DNA from: Candidatus Sulfotelmatobacter sp. | Lineage (GTDB): Bacteria; Acidobacteriota; Terriglobia; Terriglobales; Acidobacteriaceae | Direction: 5' to 3' | DNA length: 5,388 nt | Assembly (NCBI GenBank): GCA_030040725.1 | Contig: JASHTD010000589.1 | Span: forward strand, 1-5,388 | Shown here: piece by piece, positions 1 to 5,388 of the stretch | Position numbering within the stretch: the first letter of the stretch is position 1 | How the letters are laid out: each line of letters opens with the position of its first letter | Made by a program: the position numbers and the translations under genes | The notes under the pieces: model-generated | What the model was told of the DNA's origin: nothing | The model's input: the letters and a program-made list of their open reading frames with translations, nothing else | The model's database searches: none

Positions 1-1010
1 CCCTGTAGCTTTTCCGAGCCCAGCATGCTGTTGAACGCCGCCATTAGCGTGGGCAACTCGATGGGTAACTTCACGTTGTGCAGCAGCCAACGCAAATTCT
101 TCAGCGCGTACGGGACGCTCTGTAGGAAATGAGCTTTGCGCTCGTAGAATCCGCGGAACCCATAAGCCCCCAGCGCCTGCAGAATTCGCACATAAACGTA
201 CGCGTAGTAATACTTGAGAAATTCCTCGCGATCGACCTTCGCGAATTTGTCGACATGCTCGATATAAAGATCAAGCAATTCCTGCCGGAGTTGCGGCGGC
301 AAATCCGCCTTGGCATCGTAGAGCAGGGAAGCGATGTCATACTGCAGCGCGCCCTTGCGCCCGCCCTGATAATCCAGGAAAAACGGCTCACCCCCGCGCA
401 ACATGATGTTGCGCGATTGAAAATCGCGATAAAGAAAATATTGCGAGTCGGCCCTGAGCAGAAAATTTGTCAACCGGTCGAAATCATCTTCCAGCGCTTG
501 CTCGCTGAAGGGAATGCCTGCGAGCCGCAGAAAATAATATTTGAAATAATTCAAATCCCAGTTGATCGATTGCCGGTCGAAGCTGCCACGCGGATAACAC
601 ATCGAGTAATCCAGATCGCGTCCGGCCTCGATCTGAAAACGCGGCAGGATCGCAACCACTTTGCGATACCCTTCCGCAACCTGCGGAGCAACGCTATCCC
701 CGGTTCGATTCTTCGAGAGAAAATCAAACAATGTCACATCGCCGAAATCTTCCTCGAGGTAGGCGCCCTGATTCAGATCCTCCGCATAAATCTCGGGCAC
801 AGGAAGCCCGTGGCGCCGAAAATGACGGGAAAATTCCAAAAACGCGATGTTTTCCTCGCGCACGCCATACAGGATGCCAATTGCGCTGTGCTGCTCGTTC
901 GAAAGCCGGATAATCTTCCGTCCCGACCCTCCTAATTCTGCTTGCAACTGCTTCACGCGAGTTGGTGGAATCCGGAAATGCTGCTGAAAAAGTTCTTCGA
1001 GAACGTTCAT
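1..1010 (-). CDS. APH-fold phosphotransferase (kinase-like), C-terminus cut by window edge
   Basis: An open frame without a stop runs from an ATG at 1010 to the left edge, giving 336 full codons. The fold is that of aminoglycoside/choline-kinase-like phosphotransferases. There is a Gly-rich segment near residues 27-30 (GGSG), then 'HGLPVPEIYAED' (67-78) and 'YLEEDFGD' (84-91). The catalytic loop is YRDFQSRN (194-201), with Asp196 and Asn201 in the positions of the HxDxxxxN motif and Tyr in place of His. The metal-binding Asp213 lies in DYQGG. The stretches 'SMCYPRGSFD' and 'WDLNYFKYYFLR' (136-162) resemble, from memory, a Bacteroidota/Acidobacteriota family, some members of which carry a RapZ-like C-terminal domain; that part would lie outside the window. 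The small-molecule substrate cannot be read from sequence. Only one ATG lies between the upstream in-frame stop and the conserved region, so the start is well set, although the Shine-Dalgarno is weak. It is divergent from alaX. AmgK-like sugar kinase activity is possible but unsupported. Confidence 0.85.
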   Translation of the reverse strand, partial: MNVLEELFQQHFRIPPTRVKQLQAELGGSGRKIIRLSNEQHSAIGILYGVREENIAFLEFSRHFRRHGLPVPEIYAEDLNQGAYLEEDFGDVTLFDFLSKNRTGDSVAPQVAEGYRKVVAILPRFQIEAGRDLDYSMCYPRGSFDRQSINWDLNYFKYYFLRLAGIPFSEQALEDDFDRLTNFLLRADSQYFLYRDFQSRNIMLRGGEPFFLDYQGGRKGALQYDIASLLYDAKADLPPQLRQELLDLYIEHVDKFAKVDREEFLKYYYAYVYVRILQALGAYGFRGFYERKAHFLQSVPYALKNLRWLLHNVKLPIELPTLMAAFNSMLGSEKLQ

Positions 1011-1140
1011 GACCGAGTGCCCGATTGAGTAGCCAGCCTTAAGATAGCATCGACCTTTGACAAGGATCGCGGCAAATTACCAATGGTTGCCGTTGCTTGA
1101 TATTCGCTGCTTGCATACCTATTCTGAATTCAGCCTAAAA
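1011..1140. other. Divergent intergenic region (phosphotransferase / alaX)
   Basis: This 130-bp gap separates the two divergent starts and is more AT-rich than its flanks. It holds the rightward promoter candidate at 1097-1125. On the leftward strand I see only a weak candidate: TTGTCA with no well-spaced -10 box, and a TATCTT element without a matching -35. No riboswitch-like structure, operator palindrome or tRNA is visible. Confidence 0.6.
1097..1125 (+). promoter_or_regulatory. Putative sigma70-type promoter of alaX
   Basis: TTGATA (1097-1102) and TATTCT (1120-1125) are separated by exactly 17 bp, each differing from the consensus hexamers at one or two positions. A start of transcription about 7 bases after the -10 box would fall near 1132, only about 9 bases before the alaX ATG at 1141. 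No Shine-Dalgarno is visible before that ATG, which agrees with a very short or leaderless mRNA. This is inferred from pattern matching only; by chance such a pair could occur in an AT-richer gap. Confidence 0.45.
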
Positions 1141-2397
1141 ATGACCGACCGACTCTACTACCACGATTCCTTTCTGTACGAGTTTGACGCCGAGGTGCGC
1201 TCGGTCGTGGAAAGCCCGCGGCCGGCGATCATTTTGGACCGCACGGCGTTTTATCCCACCAGCGGCGGCCAGATTCACGATACCGGCCGGATTCTTCCTG
1301 CGCTTCACGGCAGCGGATCCTCCGGCGTTCAACCTGCGGCAATGCGGGTTATGGAAGTCGCCGATAGCGAAAACGGCGAGATTGTGCACTATCTCGAGGC
1401 TCCGGTCAAAGACCTGCATCAGGGAACGTGCGTGCGCGGCGAGATCGATGCCGATCGCCGGCGCGATCACATGCGGCAGCATTCGGCCCAACACGTGCTT
1501 TCTGCTGCCTTTGTGCGGCTCTTCAATATGCCGACCGTTTCCTTTCACATGGCAGAAGACTACTGCTCGATCGATCTCGACACGCCCTCGCTTGGTAAAG
1601 ATCAGGTCGAGTCCGCCGAGCATCTGGCCAACGAAATCGTTATCGAGAATCGTCCGGTCGCTGTTCGCTTCGTCGCGCGCGATGAAGCTGCACAGCTTGG
1701 CTTGCGCAAACTGCCGCCGGCCGAATGTGACCAGCTTCGCCTGATCGATATCCGCGATTTCGACTTGACTGCCTGTGGCGGCACGCACGTCAGCGAAACC
1801 GGGCAGATCGGCGCGATTCTGTTGCGCAAAACGGAAAAGGTTCGGCAGGGATACCGAGTGGAGTTTGTCGCGGGCCTTCGTGCCGTTTCGGCTGCCCGGC
1901 GCGACTTTTCCACGCTCACCGAAGCCGCCGCGTTATTTTCAGCGGGGCTCGGCGACGTTCCCCTGCAGGTTAGAAAATCGCTAGAAGAAGTCCGTTCTCT
2001 TCACAAGCAGGCCCAGCAATGGCAGGAGGAGTTGGCCGCTGCTCAGGCTGCGCTTTTGTTTGCGGAAGCAACCGAAAGCTGCGGCCGGAAGCTGATTGTC
2101 CGTACATTGTCAGATCGCGATCTCAATTTCCTCAAGCTGCTCGCTCAGAAGGTGACCCGGCAGGCGTCACCGGTAGTCGCTTTGCTGGCGACGACCTCCG
2201 CTCAACCGGCGCTCGTCTTTGCGCAAACCGCCGGGCAGCCACACGATATGGCGGCTTTGCTGAAGGAAGCCGTCGCCAAACTCGGCGGTCGCGGCGGTGG
2301 AAGCAAGGATCTCGCTCAGGGCGGCGTCGCCAGCCCCGACGGCATTCCAGACGCTCTCGCCGCCGCCGCAGAGAAGATCGGGAACGAATCGCGTTAG
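1141..2397 (+). CDS. alaX: Alanyl-tRNA editing protein, long AlaX type with DHHA1 domain
   Basis: A 418-residue cytoplasmic hydrolase that should deacylate Ser-tRNA-Ala (and Gly-tRNA-Ala) in trans, backing up the editing site of alanyl-tRNA synthetase. The N-terminal part is the AlaRS second-additional-domain fold: FYPTSGGQ at 37-44, then the zinc ligands His114 and His118 (RQHSAQH) and Cys212 and His216 (CGGTH). All four ligands are present, so the site looks intact. A helical, probably coiled-coil linker (about 275-310, rich in Glu, Gln and Lys) leads to a C-terminal DHHA1 domain with the Gly-rich motif GGRGGGSKDLAQGG at 382-395, as in the AlaRS C-terminus. The aminoacylation domain of AlaRS is absent, and the length fits AlaX-L/AlaX-II proteins. 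I chose the ATG at 1141 because 'MTDRLYYHDSFLYEFDA' looks like the normal family N-terminus. A TTG at 1057 would add 28 unlikely residues and overlap the promoter. It converges with cydB. Confidence 0.92.
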   Translation: MTDRLYYHDSFLYEFDAEVRSVVESPRPAIILDRTAFYPTSGGQIHDTGRILPALHGSGSSGVQPAAMRVMEVADSENGEIVHYLEAPVKDLHQGTCVRGEIDADRRRDHMRQHSAQHVLSAAFVRLFNMPTVSFHMAEDYCSIDLDTPSLGKDQVESAEHLANEIVIENRPVAVRFVARDEAAQLGLRKLPPAECDQLRLIDIRDFDLTACGGTHVSETGQIGAILLRKTEKVRQGYRVEFVAGLRAVSAARRDFSTLTEAAALFSAGLGDVPLQVRKSLEEVRSLHKQAQQWQEELAAAQAALLFAEATESCGRKLIVRTLSDRDLNFLKLLAQKVTRQASPVVALLATTSAQPALVFAQTAGQPHDMAALLKEAVAKLGGRGGGSKDLAQGGVASPDGIPDALAAAAEKIGNESR

Positions 2398-2420
2398 TAT
2401 TCGTGTTTCAGAGTTCGAAT

Positions 2421-3467
2421 CTAGTGCTCGTAGCCGCCGCCTTCCAGACTCACCTTGCCGCGAAACATACGATACACAATCACAAAATAGGTGAGCGCGC
2501 ACAGCATGCCGAAACTCCACCAGATCAGCCCCACGTGCAGGGTGTGCGGACCGGAGAGCGCTTTATCGATCGTGATGTCGTAGCTCGCGTCCGTAGTCGA
2601 AGGCAGAAGGCGGGGATATAGCGCGATTGCCGCTCCCACCAACATTACGGCGAGATACACGCAGGAGGATGTGAACGCTTTCCGATCGGCATCGGTGCGC
2701 GAGAAAAACGACATTCCCAGCAGCGACAGGAACACCACCAGAGGCACAGCGAACGTGAGCGGATAACTTCGATAGTTCGCCAGCGTATCCGGGCGCGCAA
2801 TCACTGAAGCCGGCAGGCTGAGAACCGTCAGCAACAGAACGGCCAGCCACAACCGGCGCGCGAGCGTGCGGGCACGTTGTTGCAGCTCGCCCTCCGTCTT
2901 GACGGTCAGATACAGGGCGCCGTGCAAAGCGAGCGCGGCCAGCGCTACCACCCCGCCAATCACCGTGTACCAATCCAGAATGCCCGGATGAGGGCCAACC
3001 CTCCAATCGGTCCACAGCGGCAGGAAAAAATAGCCGTCGGCTTGCAGCGGAACGCCGCGAATCACGTTCGCGAGTGCCGCCCCATAGAACACGGCGAGCA
3101 GGGCGCTCGAAATAAAAAACACCCCGTCGAAGAAGCTTCGCCAGACGCCCGATTCAACCTTCATCCTGAGTTCCACCGCCGCGCCGCGCATGATCAGGAG
3201 CCACAAGACAATCATCAGTGCCAGATAGAATCCGCTGAAAGCCGAAGCGTAGAGCAAAGGAAACGCAAAATACAGCGTGCCTCCTCCGGCCAGCAGCCAC
3301 ACTTCATTTCCATCCCATACCGGACCGATGCTGCGCAGCATCAACTGTTTCTCCCGCTCGCTCCGTGGCAGAAACACGTGCAGAATGCCCACCCCAAGAT
3401 CGAAGCCATCCAGCACCACATACCCGACCAGCATGATGGCCACCAGCCAGAACCATATGAATCCCAT
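2421..3467 (-). CDS. cydB: Cytochrome bd quinol oxidase subunit II (CydB)
   Basis: Membrane subunit of the bd-type terminal oxidase; it pairs with CydA and stabilises the haem-bearing subunit. The protein has 348 residues and about eight hydrophobic helices. Family hallmarks are GYVVLDGFDLGVG (15-27), GPVWDGNEVWLLAGG (48-62, containing the conserved Asp52 and Trp51), LRMKVESGVWRSFFD (100-114) and GAALANVIRGVPL (129-141). An in-frame GTG at 3473 would give two more residues, but the strong AAGGAG at 3473-3478 overlaps that GTG and lies 5 bases from the ATG at 3467, so the ATG is the better start. It lies 9 bases after the cydA stop and is surely co-translated with it. No short cydX-like frame follows, since alaX converges 23 bp beyond the stop. 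Confidence 0.96.
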   Translation of the reverse strand: MGFIWFWLVAIMLVGYVVLDGFDLGVGILHVFLPRSEREKQLMLRSIGPVWDGNEVWLLAGGGTLYFAFPLLYASAFSGFYLALMIVLWLLIMRGAAVELRMKVESGVWRSFFDGVFFISSALLAVFYGAALANVIRGVPLQADGYFFLPLWTDWRVGPHPGILDWYTVIGGVVALAALALHGALYLTVKTEGELQQRARTLARRLWLAVLLLTVLSLPASVIARPDTLANYRSYPLTFAVPLVVFLSLLGMSFFSRTDADRKAFTSSCVYLAVMLVGAAIALYPRLLPSTTDASYDITIDKALSGPHTLHVGLIWWSFGMLCALTYFVIVYRMFRGKVSLEGGGYEH

Positions 3468-3472
3468 GTTCA

Positions 3473-3478
3473 CTCCTT
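3473..3478 (-). promoter_or_regulatory. Shine-Dalgarno of cydB, overlapping the cydA stop
   Basis: The minus strand reads TAAGGAG, in which the cydA stop codon TAA (3477-3479) shares bases with the AAGGAG ribosome-binding site. Spacing to the ATG at 3467 is 5 bases. The site decides the cydB start against the GTG at 3473 and implies that ribosomes ending cydA can reinitiate on cydB. Confidence 0.75.
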
Positions 3479-4835
3479 AACCCGTGACAGCTGCATTGGT
3501 GGAAATCGACGGCATCTCGCCAGCGGCTGGCCCATGGTCGATAATCCGGTAGACCAGCACGACAAAAAGAATTGACAGCACGGTGTACATTCCCATGAAT
3601 CCGAGCAGCGTAAACAACGTATTGCCCGCCGAAACGTACTTCGAATAGCCCTCAGGCACGCGGATCAGTCCATAGACAATCCACGGCTGCCGCCCGATCT
3701 CGGCGGTCAACCAGCCTGCCGTGTTCGCAATGTACGGAAAAGGAAAGCTCAGCAGCAGTGCCCAGAGCGCCCAGTGCGTACCGAAAAGTTTTCCGCGCCA
3801 CAAAAGAAACGCGGCAGTCGCCATGATCAAGGCGAAATACGTCCCCAGCCCGGCCATGATGTGATAGGCATAAAAAAGCAGCGGCATCGGCGAGGGCCAT
3901 TGATCGCGGGGAATTTTGTCCAGGCCAGTTACTTCCGCTTTCACCGTACCGTAAATCAGAAAGCTCAACACATCGTTCACCGCAATCGGATTGTCGATGT
4001 GTTGCGTTATTTCGTCGGGCTGTCCGATCAAAACAATGGGAGCGCCGGTCTGGGAATTGAACAAACCCTCCATCGCGGCCACCGCGGCTGGCTGGTGCTT
4101 TGCCATGTATCTTCCCTGGAAATCTCCAGTGGGAAAGATCTGCGCGACACAGGAAATCACGCCAGCAATCACTCCCACTTTCAAAAATATTCTTCCGTAC
4201 TCGTTGAAACGATCTTCCAGCAGATAGAGCGCACCCACGGAGCACATCACGAACGAACCTGTAATCACCGCGCCGGACATGTTGTGCGCATACTCAAGCA
4301 GCGCCCAGGGATTGGTCAGAAGGCCCCAGAAACTGCTGACTCCGTAACCTCCATTCGGTAGAACTCGGTAGGCCACAGGATGCTGCATCCAGGCATTGGT
4401 CACAATGATGAAGAATCCCGAAATCCAGGAGCCGACGAATACCAGGAAGGCTGCTGCCCAGTGTCCCCACGCTGACAAGCGCTTCTCACCGAATAAGAAA
4501 AGCCCGAGAAACGCCGACTCCAGGAAAAAAGAAAAAACTCCCTCCATGGCCAGCGGCTGGCCAATCACGCCTCCGGTTACTCGGGCAAACTGCGACCAGT
4601 TAGTACCGAACTGAAACTCCATAGGGATGCCAGTGACCACTCCCAGCAGAAAATTCACCGCAAAAATCTTCGCCCAGAAGCGCGCGGCCTGGTTGTACCG
4701 TTCATCCTTGTGGCGAATGGCAATGGTTTTCAGCGCCACGATGAGCAATGCCAGTCCCATCGTGAGTTGCGGGAAAAGGTAATGGAATGTGACCGTGAAA
4801 GCGAAGTGAATTCGATGCAGAAGCAGTGCGTCCAT
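3477..4835 (-). CDS. cydA: Cytochrome bd quinol oxidase subunit I (CydA)
   Basis: Catalytic, haem-carrying membrane subunit that oxidises quinol and passes electrons through low-spin b558 to the b595/d pair for O2 reduction. The protein has 452 residues and about nine helices. By hand alignment to E. coli CydA, His18 matches His19 (high-spin haem ligand), and His184 and Met327 match His186 and Met393 (b558 ligands). Glu98 and Glu106 match Glu99 and Glu107 (proton path). Trp375, Glu379 and Arg382, in GWLTAEIGRQPW, match Trp441, Glu445 and Arg448. The Q-loop (about 237-315) is short, without the long insert of E. coli. Glu256 matches Glu257, but Lys252 is replaced by Ala251 and Arg391 by His325. 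All haem ligands are kept, so it should be functional. An in-frame TGA lies 12 bases upstream of the ATG at 4835 and excludes a longer start. It leads the cydAB pair; no cydDC assembly genes are in the window. Confidence 0.97.
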   Translation of the reverse strand: MDALLLHRIHFAFTVTFHYLFPQLTMGLALLIVALKTIAIRHKDERYNQAARFWAKIFAVNFLLGVVTGIPMEFQFGTNWSQFARVTGGVIGQPLAMEGVFSFFLESAFLGLFLFGEKRLSAWGHWAAAFLVFVGSWISGFFIIVTNAWMQHPVAYRVLPNGGYGVSSFWGLLTNPWALLEYAHNMSGAVITGSFVMCSVGALYLLEDRFNEYGRIFLKVGVIAGVISCVAQIFPTGDFQGRYMAKHQPAAVAAMEGLFNSQTGAPIVLIGQPDEITQHIDNPIAVNDVLSFLIYGTVKAEVTGLDKIPRDQWPSPMPLLFYAYHIMAGLGTYFALIMATAAFLLWRGKLFGTHWALWALLLSFPFPYIANTAGWLTAEIGRQPWIVYGLIRVPEGYSKYVSAGNTLFTLLGFMGMYTVLSILFVVLVYRIIDHGPAAGEMPSISTNAAVTG

Positions 4836-4840
4836 AAGAC

Positions 4841-4845
4841 TTCCT
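4841..4845 (-). promoter_or_regulatory. Shine-Dalgarno of cydA
   Basis: The minus strand has AGGAA within CAGGAAGTCTT directly before the ATG at 4835, at normal spacing (AGGA is 6 bases from the ATG). It supports the chosen start. The 45-bp gap to the preceding GNAT gene shows no clear -35/-10 pair, no FNR-like TTGAT-N4-ATCAA box and no terminator hairpin. Confidence 0.55.
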
Positions 4846-4880
4846 GTTCATTAAAGTTGTGCAAAGACCAGGGAATGCGA

Positions 4881-5388
4881 TTATGCGCTCTTGAGCTCCA
4901 GAGTCGCGGTGGTCGATTCTGAATCCCCGTGCATGTGAAAGCTAAAACCGAGCCGGTTGAAAACCCTTTCCATGGCGACGTTGTCTCGCAAAATCTCGGC
5001 GTAGAGCCGCGTCAGTTTTTCATCGCGCGCGATCTGAATATTCCTGCGGAGCAGTTCCGTACCTAGCCCCTGGTTCTGATATTGATCGGCAACCAGTACC
5101 GCAACCTCGCCGTCGCTGTTGGTGCGCGACTTGTTGAGCCGGCCGACAGCAAGAATCCGATTTTTGCCGGTCGCCGGGTCCTTATATTCCCCCACCAGCA
5201 CCATCTCGCGGTCATATCCACCCAGGCAGATGCGAACCAGCCGGTCGTGTTCTACGCGCCGGCGCAGGCTCAGCGTGGCGAAATAGCGCAAGAATACGGT
5301 CCGGTCGGAAAGGATTCCATGAAACTCAACCATCAGCGGTTCGTCTTCCGGGCGAATGGGGCGAATGGTGATTTCAGTTCCATCTTTC
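4881..5388 (-). CDS. GNAT N-acetyltransferase domain, 5' end cut by window edge; probably C-terminus of a PatZ-like protein
   Basis: The frame is open from the right edge to a TAA at 4881-4883, with 168 visible residues. A Met at 5333 could serve as a start, but the 18 codons before it continue without a stop and read 'KDGTEITIRPIRPEDEPL', the usual opening of a GNAT domain (compare 'IRPIRPEDEP' in PatZ/Pat proteins), so the gene begins outside the window. In visible numbering, the beta-4 strand GEVAVLVADQY is at 93-103. The acetyl-CoA pyrophosphate-binding loop QNQGLGTELL (104-113) fits Q/RxxGxG/A, and NVAMERVFNRLGF (136-148) is the typical distal motif. From family knowledge, this type of domain often follows an ADP-forming acyl-CoA-synthetase-like module in protein lysine acetyltransferases; that fusion is inferred. 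A stand-alone GNAT of about 175 residues is the alternative. cydA starts 45 bp downstream on the same strand. Confidence 0.85.
   Translation of the reverse strand, partial: KDGTEITIRPIRPEDEPLMVEFHGILSDRTVFLRYFATLSLRRRVEHDRLVRICLGGYDREMVLVGEYKDPATGKNRILAVGRLNKSRTNSDGEVAVLVADQYQNQGLGTELLRRNIQIARDEKLTRLYAEILRDNVAMERVFNRLGFSFHMHGDSESTTATLELKSA

Noticed and set aside
129..935. Long plus-strand open frame of 268 codons
   Set aside because: It lies wholly antisense to the phosphotransferase, whose frame has clear family motifs; the plus-strand product shows no recognisable domain and has no ribosome-binding site.
1057..1140. N-terminal extension of alaX from a TTG codon
   Set aside because: The 28 extra residues do not resemble the family, the region contains the promoter candidate, and the ATG at 1141 begins the conserved N-terminus.
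1135..1788. Minus-strand open frame of 217 codons opposite the start of alaX
   Set aside because: It is a shadow of the well-supported alaX frame in GC-rich DNA; no domain or credible translation signal.
2384..2404. Inverted repeat ACGAAT / ATTCGT around the alaX stop as a terminator
   Set aside because: The arms are only 6 bp and AT-rich, the loop is 9 bases, and no T-run follows; it is too weak to call.
2398..2420. Possible cydX small subunit gene after cydB
   Set aside because: Only 23 bp remain before the convergent alaX stop, and no short hydrophobic frame is present on the minus strand there.
2877..3575. Plus-strand open frame of 232 codons across cydB and the end of cydA
   Set aside because: It is antisense to two conserved membrane proteins; the product is rich in His, Gln and Pro, as expected from reversed hydrophobic codons.
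5350..5367. Perfect 9-bp tandem repeat (GGGCGAATG twice)
   Set aside because: It encodes the IRPIRP segment that is common at the start of this GNAT domain type, so protein constraint explains it.

Overview
The window reads as an ordinary chromosomal segment from a moderately GC-rich bacterium. The protein styles fit Acidobacteriota best: a long bacterial AlaX with a DHHA1 tail, a 'KDGTEITIRPIRPEDEPL'-type GNAT domain, and a short-Q-loop bd oxidase. This assignment comes from family resemblance alone and is only moderately certain. There are five protein-coding genes. The two outer ones run off the window. I see no rRNA, tRNA, mobile element, CRISPR array or phage gene.

Layout. (1) 1-1010, minus: an APH-fold phosphotransferase of the kind common in Bacteroidota and Acidobacteriota, cut at its C-terminus by the left edge. 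(2) 1011-1140: a 130-bp divergent intergenic region with a good sigma70-like promoter pointing right. (3) 1141-2397, plus: alaX, a long-form alanyl-tRNA editing hydrolase with all four zinc ligands. (4) 2398-2420: 23 bp between convergent genes. (5) 2421-3467 and 3477-4835, both minus: cydB and cydA, the two large subunits of a cytochrome bd quinol oxidase, in the order cydA-cydB and tightly coupled. (6) 4836-4880: 45 bp. (7) 4881-5388, minus: a GNAT acetyltransferase domain with no start inside the window, probably the C-terminal end of a much longer PatZ-like protein.

The GNAT gene, cydA and cydB share a strand with short spacing and may be one transcript. CydA and CydB form one inner-membrane complex that oxidises quinol and reduces O2 to water without pumping protons. 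AlaX clears Ser (or Gly) from mischarged tRNA-Ala and is functionally unrelated. No gap without a gene exceeds 130 bp.

I found no convincing undescribed system. The observations most worth a second look are the non-canonical quinol-side residues in CydA (Ala and His where E. coli has Lys252 and Arg391), a promoter that would make alaX almost leaderless, and the two truncated edge genes, which probably belong to multidomain proteins.
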